Assembly (NCBI RefSeq): GCF_022267325.1
Contig: NZ_JAIZBG010000001.1
Span: forward strand, 62,001-126,000
Length of the DNA: 64,000 nucleotides
Direction: 5' to 3'
Source of the DNA: Leptospira sanjuanensis
Lineage (GTDB): Bacteria; Spirochaetota; Leptospiria; Leptospirales; Leptospiraceae
Every line of letters starts with the position of its first letter. The first letter of the stretch is position 1. The position numbers and the translations under genes were made by a program. Positions 50,631 through 64,000 of this stretch are shown in pieces. The notes under the pieces were generated by a model. That model saw only the letters and a list, made by a program, of their open reading frames with translations. It had not been told where the DNA came from and did not search any database.

Positions 50631-51236
50631 ATGATGTCGGATTTGGTTCATAAAATTCCACCTCGATTAGAAGAGATTCTCGGGTCGGATGGAAAGGAAC
50701 AATTTTTGGTTTTTTTAAACGAGGCATTCATGATCTCCAAAAACCTGATCTTAGAAGCGGGACATCAGCGTTTTGAAACGACTTTGAAATCCGAAATATC
50801 GAAAATCGAAGTTATGATGGAGACGTTTAAAACGAACTTTTCCGGAAACTTGGAGCGGCTTCAACATAATGTGGATCTGAAGATCGTAAAAATTCACGGA
50901 GAAATTTCCGAACTTCGTGCGGAACTGAAAGTCAATGTGAACGAACTTCATTCTAAGATTTTATTCGTTCAACACAAGTTGGAAATGGACGTCGCTGAAC
51001 TTCGACAAGAGATGGGAGAATTTCGGATGGAACTGAAAAATGAAATGGCCGCTCTTCGATCGGAATTAAAAACCGAGATGGCTAATTTTCGCGCAGAATG
51101 GAAATCGGATCTTTTGGAAGTGCAAAAATCAATCGTCGACATTCACAGAGCGATCGCACTTCAGACGCGCTGGATCCTCGCGGGAATGGTCGGTGTCGCA
51201 ACTCTTTCGGCGGCGATCGGAAAGTTGATTCATTGA
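50631..51236 (+). CDS. coiled-coil, membrane-anchored protein (LA_3696/Bdr-like)
   Basis: The 201-residue protein has a long central coiled coil (about 55-165) with repeated ELR/ELK units (ELRAELKVNV, AELRQEMGEFRMELKNEMAALRSELKTEM) and a C-terminal hydrophobic segment (WILAGMVGVATLSAAIG). The layout resembles the multi-copy LA_3696 protein family in Leptospira and the Bdr proteins of Borrelia; this is a structural likeness and would need a search to confirm. No enzyme motif. GGAAGGA lies upstream of the ATG. It lies just before a tRNA 3'-end duplication, so it could be recently acquired. Confidence 0.72.
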   Translation: MMSDLVHKIPPRLEEILGSDGKEQFLVFLNEAFMISKNLILEAGHQRFETTLKSEISKIEVMMETFKTNFSGNLERLQHNVDLKIVKIHGEISELRAELKVNVNELHSKILFVQHKLEMDVAELRQEMGEFRMELKNEMAALRSELKTEMANFRAEWKSDLLEVQKSIVDIHRAIALQTRWILAGMVGVATLSAAIGKLIH

Positions 51237-51238
51237 TT

Positions 51239-51256
51239 TGCCGAAGAAGGGACTCG
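51239..51256 (+). repeat. 18-bp direct repeat of the tRNA-Leu 3' end
   Basis: TGCCGAAGAAGGGACTCG here matches the 3' end of the tRNA-Leu gene at 51409-51426 exactly, in the same orientation, 170 bp apart and distal to the tRNA 3' side. This is the geometry of an attachment-site duplication or of a partial tRNA duplication. No integrase gene is present. Confidence 0.6.
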
Positions 51257-51408
51257 CCCCTTCACAGTCTCGCATCCCTGCTCGACTAAGTTCCGGGGCG
51301 TCTCGAACTTGCCTCAGCACATCGTGTGCTTCGGTCGCTTTTTACGAAAGCTCAAACGCTTTCAAGTTCTCGCTTCGAGTCCTTGTTTGATTGTTGATTA
51401 TAATTTTC
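51257..51408. other. structured non-coding stretch between tRNA-end repeats
   Basis: AGCACA-TCG-TGTGCT (51316-51330) is a perfect hairpin. GCTTT (51337-51341) can pair with AAAGC (51347-51351), or GAAAGC (51346-51351) with GCTTTC (51358-51363). These two are mutually exclusive, as in attenuator-like RNAs. No ORF of note. The whole 170-bp block could be a small repeat unit or a mobile remnant. Confidence 0.4.
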
Positions 51409-51496
<88 letters not shown>

Positions 51497-51570
51497 TGGA
51501 ATGCAGAGATAAACTGCTCTTACAATTTCGAGAGACTTGGGTTTTCCGTCATCCATTATTTTGGAATTCA

Positions 51571-52187
<617 letters not shown>

Positions 52188-52191
<4 letters not shown>

Positions 52192-52820
52192 TCGCCATTC
52201 TCGATTACGGAATGGGAAACATACATTCCTGCATCAAAGCCGTTTCGCTTTATACGAAGGATTACGTTTTTACGAATGATCGTTCGGTGATTGAAAATTC
52301 AAAAGCTCTAATATTGCCGGGCGACGGTCACTTTGATAAAGCAATGGAGAATTTGAATTCCACGGGTCTTCGCGAAACGATCGACAAACACGCGAACGCG
52401 GGAAAACCTCTTTTCGGAATCTGCATCGGCTTCCAGATTCTTTTCGAATCTTCCGAAGAGACGGCGCAAGGTACGAAAAAGGAACAGATTGAAGGTCTGG
52501 GTTACATCAAAGGAAAGATCAAAAAGTTTCAAGGCAAGGATTTTAAGGTTCCTCATATCGGATGGAACCGTCTTCAAATCCGCAGAAAGGATAAGAGCGT
52601 TCTTTTAAAAGGAATCCAAGATCAATCCTTCTTTTACTTTATTCATTCTTACAGACCGACTGAGGCGGAAGGAAACGCGATCACCGGCCTTTGCGATTAC
52701 TATCAGGAAAAATTTCCCGCTGTAGTCGAAAAAAATAATATTTTCGGGACTCAGTTCCACCCCGAAAAATCTCATACTCACGGACTTAAACTTTTGGAGA
52801 ATTTCATTCATTCCGTATGA
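52188..52820 (+). CDS. hisH: imidazole glycerol phosphate synthase, glutaminase subunit
   Basis: The GTG at 52188 overlaps the hisB stop by 4 nt. The 210-residue protein is a class I glutamine amidotransferase: [15 protein letters not shown], the nucleophile Cys in [15 protein letters not shown] (Cys 79), HIGWN and the His/Glu pair in TQFHPEKSH near 190-195. It supplies ammonia to HisF, whose gene does not lie next to it and must be elsewhere. Its stop region overlaps hisA by 4 nt. Confidence 0.96.
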
Positions 52821-53542
52821 TCATCATTCCCGCCATCGATCTATTAGATAATTGTGCCGTTCGTCTTTTCAAAGGAAATTACGAAGAAAAGAAAATCTAT
52901 TCCTCGGAACCTTGGAAACTCGCGGAAGGTTTCGCGAAGAACGGCGCGACCTTGCTTCACTTGGTCGATTTGAACGGAGCAAGAAATCAACTCGGCGTCA
53001 ACGAGCTTTCCATTCTGAAAATACGCGAAACGACTTCCCTCAAAGTGCAGTTAGGCGGAGGAATCCGGGACAAGGAAAAACTCGCTTATTACGATAAAAT
53101 CGGAATCGATCGTTTTATTTTAGGAACGGCCGCGGTGACTGATCCGGATCTTTTGAAATACGCTTTGGATCAATACGGAAAAGATAGAGTCGTCGTAGCG
53201 GTGGACGCGCGCGACGGGATCGTAAAGATCGCGGGATGGGAAAAAGATTCCGGCGTTCATTACCGAGATCTAATGGAACGTCTCGCAAAGGCGGGCATCG
53301 AACACGTGGTCTTTACGGACATCGCTCAGGACGGAACTCTCGCAGGGCCGAATCTGGAAGCATATCGGGAGATTTTAAATTCTTATCCGTTTCAAGTGAT
53401 CGCTTCGGGAGGAATCTCCTCCTTAAAGGATCTTATGGATCTTTCCTCGCTCGATACGAAGATTCCTTTGTTCGGTGTGATTACCGGCAAAGCGTTGTAC
53501 GAAGGAAAGCTGGATCTTGCGGAAGCGATTTCTTCCATCTAA
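52817..53542 (+). CDS. hisA: phosphoribosylformimino-5-aminoimidazole carboxamide ribotide isomerase
   Basis: A 241-residue (beta/alpha)8 enzyme. Signatures are [11 protein letters not shown] with the first catalytic Asp, VDLNGA, LQLGGGIR-like [22 protein letters not shown] with the second catalytic Asp, and [13 protein letters not shown] plus VIASGGISS for phosphate binding. The start overlaps hisH by 4 nt, completing the hisB-hisH-hisA cluster. Other his genes are not in the window. Confidence 0.96.
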   Translation: MIIIPAIDLLDNCAVRLFKGNYEEKKIYSSEPWKLAEGFAKNGATLLHLVDLNGARNQLGVNELSILKIRETTSLKVQLGGGIRDKEKLAYYDKIGIDRFILGTAAVTDPDLLKYALDQYGKDRVVVAVDARDGIVKIAGWEKDSGVHYRDLMERLAKAGIEHVVFTDIAQDGTLAGPNLEAYREILNSYPFQVIASGGISSLKDLMDLSSLDTKIPLFGVITGKALYEGKLDLAEAISSI

Positions 53543-53631
53543 GGAAACCGAATTCGAAATTAGTTTTTTCTTTTCATTTGAAAAGGAACCATACATAAAG
53601 GTAAATCGATCTTACAGGATCGGGGAAACTC

Positions 53632-54852
<1,221 letters not shown>

Positions 54853-54870
54853 CGTTCATATCGTTCGAAC

Positions 54871-55395
<525 letters not shown>

Positions 55396-55401
55396 AAATT
55401 T

Positions 55402-56808
55402 ATGAATTTCTCAAATTTAAAAAGAACGCTCCGGCTTCCGGTTACGTTGAACTGGATTTTCGGAGGAATGTTCGTATCCGTATTATTCTCCGTTCTCAAG
55501 TTTTTCGATACGGAAGGATTGGAAAAGATTTCGTATTCCGAGCTCACGCTTCTTGTAGTATTGAATATCGCGGCTGCGCTTCCTTTGAATTATCAGCTCG
55601 CACGAGGAAAATGGAATCTTCAGCGATGGATGAAGTTTTCGTTTTATTGCTGGTATGTTCCGATGTTGCTATACAACGCTTGGCTTACCGTTCAAGTTCC
55701 CGATTTTTTAGTCGTGATGATTACGACGCTTTACGCGGGTTATCTCGCTTCCTTCGGAGTAATGGAGCGAAGATATTTTATTTTCGGAGCTCTGATCTAC
55801 GCGTTCGCTCTGTTCGTTTTTTATTTTACCGGAATCGCGGGAACTTCTCCCGTACGTCTGAGCGATCGGACCTTGGTGATCTTTTTTATCGTTTTCGTAG
55901 TAACGGTATTGTTATACTTTTACTGGATGAGCGAGGCTTCCGGATTTTTAAAGACACAAACGTCGACCGTTCAAAAACTTTTGCGCGAATCTAGAAAGGA
56001 CAAACGAAAACTTTCGGAGGAAAGAAGGACGATCGAAGAGCTGATGGCTCAGTTGAATAAATCGTTTCACATCATCAAAAAGGATCTTTCGACCGCAAAA
56101 AGAATCCAGAAGAGTATGCTTCCTTCCGGGTATGAAGAATTCTCCGAATTGAAAATTCGCGCCGAATACATTCCCAAGGACGAAGTCGGCGGTGATTTTT
56201 ACGACGTAACTCGAACCGGTCCCGGGACATATCGTTTGTTTCTCGCAGACGCAACGGGTCACGGGGTACAAGGGGCTTTGATCACGATGGCAATCAAAGT
56301 CGCGTACGAGTTCGTAAAACAATCCGGAAAACGTCCCGGTGAAATATTAGAAATATTGAATGAGGACTTTCTTTCGAAGTTTCGATCGTTGAATCTATAT
56401 TATACATGTATTCTCGCCGATTTGGACTTGAACACGGGAGTTTTGCGGTATTCCTCGGCGGGTCATCCCGAACAAATTTTATTGCATGATTCCGAGTTTA
56501 TGCTTTTGCAGAAAACGGGCAGAATGATCGGACTTTCTCCGGCTTCGATCTATAAGGATCGGATTCAAAAACTTCTACCGGGCGATCGGTTGTTCTTATT
56601 TTCGGACGGTTTGTTTGAGGAGCTGAATGCTCGGAAGGAGTTTTACGGAGAAGAACGGCTTCAAGCATTGATCCGGGAAAATCTCGATCGAACCGCAAAG
56701 GAAATCGTCGATCTCGTTTTGGAAGATCTCCGCGACTTTACGAAGGATAACAGTTTTCAGGACGATTTGACCGTCATCTCGATTCAAATTCCGGATATGA
56801 TTCGGTAA
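55402..56808 (+). CDS. membrane PP2C/SpoIIE-type serine phosphatase
   Basis: The 468-residue protein has an N-terminal part with about six membrane helices (to about 190), a coiled-coil linker (LSEERRTIEELMAQLNKSFHIIKKDLSTAKRIQKSM) and a complete SpoIIE/RsbU phosphatase domain (about 235-465): DEVGGDFYDV, ADATGHGVQGALITM, SSAGHPEQIL, LFSDGLFEELN and DDLTVISI. All metal-binding residues are present. This is a third, more typical, SpoIIE-type phosphatase in the window. Candidate targets are STAS proteins such as the one at 20025. Confidence 0.92.
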   Translation: MNFSNLKRTLRLPVTLNWIFGGMFVSVLFSVLKFFDTEGLEKISYSELTLLVVLNIAAALPLNYQLARGKWNLQRWMKFSFYCWYVPMLLYNAWLTVQVPDFLVVMITTLYAGYLASFGVMERRYFIFGALIYAFALFVFYFTGIAGTSPVRLSDRTLVIFFIVFVVTVLLYFYWMSEASGFLKTQTSTVQKLLRESRKDKRKLSEERRTIEELMAQLNKSFHIIKKDLSTAKRIQKSMLPSGYEEFSELKIRAEYIPKDEVGGDFYDVTRTGPGTYRLFLADATGHGVQGALITMAIKVAYEFVKQSGKRPGEILEILNEDFLSKFRSLNLYYTCILADLDLNTGVLRYSSAGHPEQILLHDSEFMLLQKTGRMIGLSPASIYKDRIQKLLPGDRLFLFSDGLFEELNARKEFYGEERLQALIRENLDRTAKEIVDLVLEDLRDFTKDNSFQDDLTVISIQIPDMIR

Positions 56809-56883
56809 AAAATTTCTCACTTTCCATTCGCTTAACAAAAATAGAATTTTCTTTCTTTTCATCCTTTCGTATTTTGTTCCACT

Positions 56884-58701
56884 ATGTCCAATCACTCCTA
56901 TTTAAAAAGAATTCTAATCGGAATTCTTTTTTTACTTTCGCTTTCCTTAACGTTATTGCTTCATACGATTTTTTTTAAACCGCTGACTCTAGGTTTATTT
57001 TACGAAAAGATGTTTTGGGAATCCGTTCTGGACGATCCAGAATATCTGACTTCTCTAGGTGTTTTAAACGGATTCGGTATCAACGGCTATCAAAGAAAGC
57101 TAACGGATATATCGATCGATAAACAAAACCGTGATCTGGAAAAAGCAAAGAGGAATCTTGAAACTCTTTTGTCCTATGGCAAGGAAGATTTGTCCGGTCA
57201 GGAGTTGTTGTCCTTTGAAATTTTGGAATGGTCTCTCCGATTAAAAGTTTCGGGAGAACGGTTTTTATTCCATGATTATCCCGCCAATCAGTTGTTCGGC
57301 GTTCAAAGCCAGCTTCCCACCTTTTTGGCGACTCAACATCCTATCCAAAATTCGCAGGACGTGGAAAATTTTATCGCGAGGCTGGACGCGGTTCCGCAAA
57401 AGATCGATCAGCTTTTAGAAGGAATTCTTTATCGCGATAAAAACGGAATTCTTCCGCCGGATTTTATTCTGGATCGTTTGATCTCCGAGGTGAAAGGTTT
57501 CACCGAAATTTCCGCGAAAAAGAATCTTCTCTACGCGGCTTTGGAAAGGAAAATAGGAAAGCTCGATTCGATTTCCAAAGAAACGAAGGATCGATATTTG
57601 AACCAAGCCGAACGGTCGATCCAATCCGGAATCTATCCGGCATATTCAAAATTGCTAAATCTTTTTCTGGAACAGAAAAAACATTCTGATTCCAACGCGG
57701 GAGTTTGGAAACTTCCCGACGGTGATTCCTATTATTCTCAGGAGTTGAAAAAACATACGACCACCGATTTGTCCCCGGAAGAAATCCACAAAATCGGATT
57801 GTCCGAAGTCGCTCGGATTCAAAACGAAATGAAGACCATCTTAAAAAGTATCGGGAAGAATCAACCGATTCCGATCGCAATGGCCGAACTCAGAAAAGAT
57901 TCCCGTTTTCTATTTCCCGATACGGAAGAGGGAAAACTGCAGGCATTGGAAGAATATAAGAGAATTCTAAAGGAAGCCGAAGATAAAACGAAACCTCTGT
58001 TTTTGAGAATGCCTAAGAGTAAAGTCGAAGTGGAAAGAATTCCGGTCTTTAAGGAAAAAACCGCTCCGGGCGCCTACTACGACGAACCGGCGTTAGACGG
58101 TTCGAGGCCGGGAGTATTTTACGCGAATCTTCGCGATACGAAGGAAATTCCGAAATTCGGAATGAACACATTGACGTATCACGAAGCGATTCCGGGGCAT
58201 CACCTTCAGATCGCGATTATGCAGGAGCTGAAAGGACTTCCCCGTTTTAGAAACACGATCACGTTTACGGCTTATGTGGAAGGTTGGGCTTTGTATGCGG
58301 AACGACTTGCCAAGGATTACGAATTTTTTACCGATCCTTATGCGGATCTAGGGAGGTTGCAGGCGGAGTTGTTTCGAGCGGTTCGTCTCGTGGTCGATAC
58401 GGGTCTGCATTACAAACGCTGGAGCAGAGAACAAGCGATCTCTTATATGATGACTAATACCGGAATGGCTCCTAAGGACGTAACGGCTGAGATCGAAAGA
58501 TATATCGTTTATCCCGGGCAGGCTTGTTCGTATAAATTGGGAATGCTGAAGATTCTCGAACTAAGGGAAAAAGTCCGCGCACATCAAAAGGAAAAGTTCG
58601 ATATTCAAAAATTTCATTCCGTCGTTTTGGACAGCGGTTCCTTACCGCTTACGATTTTAGAGAAACTCGTACAAACCGAATTGTTAAACGAAATCAAATG
58701 A
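56884..58701 (+). CDS. DUF885-family (M2/M3-like) putative metallopeptidase
   Basis: The 605-residue protein begins with one hydrophobic signal or anchor ([21 protein letters not shown]). The C-terminal half has the DUF885 pattern: [11 protein letters not shown] (zinc-site His 433, Glu 434), [13 protein letters not shown] and [15 protein letters not shown]. Members are secreted or anchored zinc peptidases acting on short peptides, though substrate is not known here. It begins about 75 bp after the PP2C gene and ends 8 bp before the convergent thiD. Confidence 0.88.
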   Translation: MSNHSYLKRILIGILFLLSLSLTLLLHTIFFKPLTLGLFYEKMFWESVLDDPEYLTSLGVLNGFGINGYQRKLTDISIDKQNRDLEKAKRNLETLLSYGKEDLSGQELLSFEILEWSLRLKVSGERFLFHDYPANQLFGVQSQLPTFLATQHPIQNSQDVENFIARLDAVPQKIDQLLEGILYRDKNGILPPDFILDRLISEVKGFTEISAKKNLLYAALERKIGKLDSISKETKDRYLNQAERSIQSGIYPAYSKLLNLFLEQKKHSDSNAGVWKLPDGDSYYSQELKKHTTTDLSPEEIHKIGLSEVARIQNEMKTILKSIGKNQPIPIAMAELRKDSRFLFPDTEEGKLQALEEYKRILKEAEDKTKPLFLRMPKSKVEVERIPVFKEKTAPGAYYDEPALDGSRPGVFYANLRDTKEIPKFGMNTLTYHEAIPGHHLQIAIMQELKGLPRFRNTITFTAYVEGWALYAERLAKDYEFFTDPYADLGRLQAELFRAVRLVVDTGLHYKRWSREQAISYMMTNTGMAPKDVTAEIERYIVYPGQACSYKLGMLKILELREKVRAHQKEKFDIQKFHSVVLDSGSLPLTILEKLVQTELLNEIK

Positions 58702-58708
58702 GTTCATT

Positions 58709-59518
<810 letters not shown>

Positions 59519-59563
59519 GGATGAATCTTCCAATTTCCGGGTCGTAAGAAACCAGGAAAAATT

Positions 59564-59977
59564 TTATTTTCTTTTTTTCCGGGCGGTCTTGTGAGGAATC
59601 GTGTCCGGCCATCCGAAAACTTTCAAGTCTACCGTTTCCGCGGAGTTGAAACGAATTCCTTCGTCTTCGAGCATTTTCTTTTGTAGAATCGAGCGCCCCG
59701 TATCTCCTCGAAAGGAAATTTTTCCCTGGCCGTTGATCACTCTCTGCCAAGGAACTTTTTGTTCCTGACCTTTGGATAACGCGTTCAAAGCATAACCGAC
59801 GGCGCGAGAGGCTCTCGGTTTTCCCAAAAGGGCCGCGATTCTTCCGTACGAAGTGACCTTGCCTCGGGGAACTTTTTTTACCAACGCATACACTTCCTTA
59901 AAAAAAGAAGTCTCAGAAGAATTTTTTTCCTCTTTCACGTTATGCGTCTTTGCTTTGAGTTTCGATTTTAAAACCAT
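59564..59977 (-). CDS. alkyltransferase-like (ATL) DNA-damage protein
   Basis: The 137-residue protein matches the C-terminal DNA-binding half of O6-alkylguanine transferases: VPRGKVTSYGRIAALLG, RASRAVGYAL and VPWQRVINGQGKIS. The catalytic Cys of PCHR is replaced by Trp (PWQR), diagnostic of ATL proteins, which bind O6-alkylguanine and flag it for nucleotide excision repair rather than repairing it directly. A Lys-rich N-terminus and C-terminus (KTARKKRK) may assist DNA binding. It is preceded by the histidine kinase gene 2 bp away. Confidence 0.9.
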   Translation of the reverse strand: MVLKSKLKAKTHNVKEEKNSSETSFFKEVYALVKKVPRGKVTSYGRIAALLGKPRASRAVGYALNALSKGQEQKVPWQRVINGQGKISFRGDTGRSILQKKMLEDEGIRFNSAETVDLKVFGWPDTIPHKTARKKRK

Positions 59978-59979
59978 GA

Positions 59980-61797
59980 TTACGTACGTGCGATTTCCGT
60001 TGGAACGGCTTCCGGGTTAATCGGAAGTTCCACCCGAAAAACGGTTTTACCCGGGTTGGATGTCAGGGTGATTTTTCCTTTGTGCTTTTCAACGATTCCC
60101 TTTACGATTCCAAGGCCGAGACCGGTTCCTTCTCCTTGATCCTTCGTCGTAAAGAACGGATCCCAGATCCTATCCTGGATTCTCGCTGGAATTCCGGGAC
60201 CGTCGTCTTCGATTTGAACGATCACGGCGCCGTCCGTTGGAAAAACGGAAATCTCGATTTTTCCTTTGCCTTTCATAGCCTGCACCGCGTTCTGAATCAG
60301 ATTCGTCCAGACTTGATTGAGTTCGTCCGGATTACAAATGACGAGAGGAATTTCCTGAAAGTTTCGAATCACTTCGACTCCGTATTTCACTTGATTATGA
60401 AGAATAACCAACGTAGTCTCCAAACCTTCGATGATATTCGCCGGTGAAAACGTTTTGGACTGATCCAAGTGAGAATAGGACTTCAAGGCCTTTACGATCC
60501 GAACCACGTTCCGAATCGCATAACGTATGTTTTTGATATTCCGGTTGATATTCGTCGCGTTTTTGAGCATCAAGTAACCGCGATCGTCGTCTTTGAGAAT
60601 GATACTGTAGATATATTTCCGTTCCTCTCCGATCTGATTCTCTATTATGAAATTTGAAAGTTCCGAAGTGAGAGCCGGACCGAAGTTCATATCTTTCATC
60701 TCTTCCTTCAGCTCGTTTTTTAAACGGAATTTTTCTCGCGAATCCAATTCCGAATTTTTTTTATCGCGAAGCAAATGAAGAAGGGCGAGTTCGAAATTCT
60801 TACGCAGCTTTCTGTTTTTCGCAAGAAGAACGATGTCGAAAATATTTCTTACGAGATAATTCATGTTTTGATCGAGATTATCCGCGGCTCCGTTGATGAC
60901 GCCGGCTGGTGTGTTGATCTCGTGCGCGATTCCGGCAACCATGATCCCGAGAGAAGCCATCTTCTCGGACATGATGAGCTGCGACTGAGCGTTCTCCAAT
61001 TCGCGTGTGCGACTTTTTACCTTTTCTTCCAAGGTTTCGGTCAACTCGATCAGACGTTCGTAAAAGATCGCGTTGGAAAGGGACATCACGGAAACGGAGC
61101 GGATCTCGTTGAGCTTTTCGATTTCGGAGGAGGAATATTTTTTTCGATTCTTCTTTTCTCCGAGAACGATCATACCTAAAAGACTTCGGTTTAAAATCAA
61201 AGGAACAACGAGTTCCGCTTCCGTCTTTGTAAAAAAAGATTCCGCGGATTTCGCGATCTTACTCAAACCGGGATTGGTTTCGAATTCTTTGAGATCGTAG
61301 ATCTTATCGTTTTCCGTGACCCAAAGTAAAAACGGATCAAAGATAAAGAATTGAATTTCACCTTCGTCCGGAAACGGAGCGAACTTTCCCATCTCCTCCT
61401 TCCATAAAAAGATCGTTACTTTTTTTGCGGGAATGATCGTCTGAATGAATTTCAAAATCTTTTCGCACACGAGCGCGGTTAAGTTCGTGGCGATCAGATC
61501 GTTCTTAAACTGATCCAAAACGGAAAGATAACGAACGATTTCGGTGTTCGAAGACTGTAGAAACGGAAAGAGTCGTCCGAGAAATTTTCCGGAAATTCTT
61601 CTTAAAATTCGAATCGAAAGAATATAGACTATAAATCCTAAGATCACGCCGGGAAGAAGTGTTATGAGAATTCTATAGGATTCGAAAGAAAAGAAATGGA
61701 ATGACTGTAAAGTTAGCACGGAGATAAGCTGAAATCCGGCTATCAAAAGAATCAGATAAACGATTGGCCCTAAGGCGTTGAGTCTTTGGGTCGACAT
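59980..61797 (-). CDS. membrane sensor histidine kinase with GAF domain
   Basis: The 605-residue protein has two N-terminal membrane helices, a GAF-type domain (about 95-250), a coiled coil ([19 protein letters not shown]) and a HisKA core with [27 protein letters not shown] (phospho-His near 290). [14 protein letters not shown] (N box), IEDDGPGIP (G1) and [13 protein letters not shown] (G2) complete the ATPase. It belongs to the group of kinases with short DNA-repair-type partners. The response regulator is not in the window. Only 18 bp separate it from the divergent rsgA gene, so their promoters overlap. Confidence 0.9.
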   Translation of the reverse strand: MSTQRLNALGPIVYLILLIAGFQLISVLTLQSFHFFSFESYRILITLLPGVILGFIVYILSIRILRRISGKFLGRLFPFLQSSNTEIVRYLSVLDQFKNDLIATNLTALVCEKILKFIQTIIPAKKVTIFLWKEEMGKFAPFPDEGEIQFFIFDPFLLWVTENDKIYDLKEFETNPGLSKIAKSAESFFTKTEAELVVPLILNRSLLGMIVLGEKKNRKKYSSSEIEKLNEIRSVSVMSLSNAIFYERLIELTETLEEKVKSRTRELENAQSQLIMSEKMASLGIMVAGIAHEINTPAGVINGAADNLDQNMNYLVRNIFDIVLLAKNRKLRKNFELALLHLLRDKKNSELDSREKFRLKNELKEEMKDMNFGPALTSELSNFIIENQIGEERKYIYSIILKDDDRGYLMLKNATNINRNIKNIRYAIRNVVRIVKALKSYSHLDQSKTFSPANIIEGLETTLVILHNQVKYGVEVIRNFQEIPLVICNPDELNQVWTNLIQNAVQAMKGKGKIEISVFPTDGAVIVQIEDDGPGIPARIQDRIWDPFFTTKDQGEGTGLGLGIVKGIVEKHKGKITLTSNPGKTVFRVELPINPEAVPTEIART

Positions 61798-61815
61798 AGA
61801 AAACGCGGTTGAATC

Positions 61816-64000
<2,185 letters not shown>

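Noticed and set aside
51239..51256. A second tRNA gene
   Set aside because: Only about 18 nt of the tRNA 3' end are present, with no anticodon arm or acceptor 5' side, so it is not a gene.
53568..53588. Hairpin TTCTTTTC-ATTT-GAAAAGGAA after hisA as a terminator
   Set aside because: It has no T run after the stem and is AT-rich, so it is too weak to call.

Overview
The window is spirochaete chromosome, almost certainly Leptospira. The evidence is the gene content: relaxed lipoboxes on many exported proteins, a coiled-coil membrane-anchored protein of the leptospiral LA_3696 type, a VKOR-thioredoxin fusion, and many lineage-specific membrane and lipoproteins. Other hints are frequent TTG/GTG starts, GGAG ribosome sites and an apparent GC content a little above 40 %. 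Species cannot be fixed by reading alone; a member of the pathogen-related clades is likely. Genes are tightly packed on both strands. There are no complete insertion sequences, prophage genes, rRNA genes or CRISPR arrays.

Layout. 1-1725: a MATE efflux gene cut by the left edge and an SDF-family symporter, both on the minus strand. 1868-9347: two large paralogous sensor phosphatases (membrane part, HAMP, PP2C/SpoIIE, TPR) flanking an exported HExxH metalloprotease-like gene. 9452-17373: DUF2147 protein, dcd, an enoyl-CoA hydratase, an IPT-domain lipoprotein, a VOC protein, a membrane protein coupled to a flavin oxidoreductase, a HAD hydrolase and a methyltransferase. 17521-21726: dapF, a PlsC-type acyltransferase, a STAS protein facing a GHKL ATPase (partner-switching components), a WbuC-type cupin and a BFD-like [2Fe-2S] protein. 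22072-23190: tRNA-Arg, two small membrane proteins and two tRNA-Ser. 23292-28398: an RNA methyltransferase, an exported Lys/Asp-rich protein, an AraC regulator, a hemerythrin-like protein, and an SGNH hydrolase behind a promoter and a possibly structured leader. 28490-32760: a run of membrane-anchored and lipoproteins (HEAT repeats, unknown family, MBL fold). 32916-38574: an acyl-CoA ligase with an extra membrane insert, a Lys-rich exported protein, aat, thpR and a fused pabB-pabC. 38599-45349: MASE1 histidine kinase, TetR regulator, membrane protein, a fungal-type cystathionine gamma-synthase homologue and prfA. 45390-50296: an EcsC-like protein, a lipoprotein, a degenerate nitrilase-like protein, a Nudix hydrolase, a rhomboid protease and a TetR regulator. 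50631-53542: the Bdr/LA_3696-like protein, a tRNA 3'-end duplication, tRNA-Leu and hisB-hisH-hisA. 53632-64000: VKOR-DsbA fusion, zinc-ribbon membrane protein, a third PP2C phosphatase, DUF885 protein, thiD, an alkyltransferase-like protein, a GAF histidine kinase, rsgA and an unrecognised gene cut by the right edge.

How the genes work together. The strongest theme is signal transduction. There are three SpoIIE/PP2C phosphatases, a STAS protein keeping the phosphorylatable-Ser position, a GHKL ATPase and two histidine kinases, which are enough parts for one or more partner-switching circuits. The paralogous phosphatase pair with the protease gene overlapping the first copy is the best candidate for an undescribed system. 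A second theme is the cell envelope, with at least six putative lipoproteins, two highly charged exported proteins and a lipoprotein gene run with 4-nt overlaps. The metabolic genes (dapF, hisBHA, pabBC, thiD, cystathionine synthesis) fit a free-living or facultative biosynthetic lifestyle.
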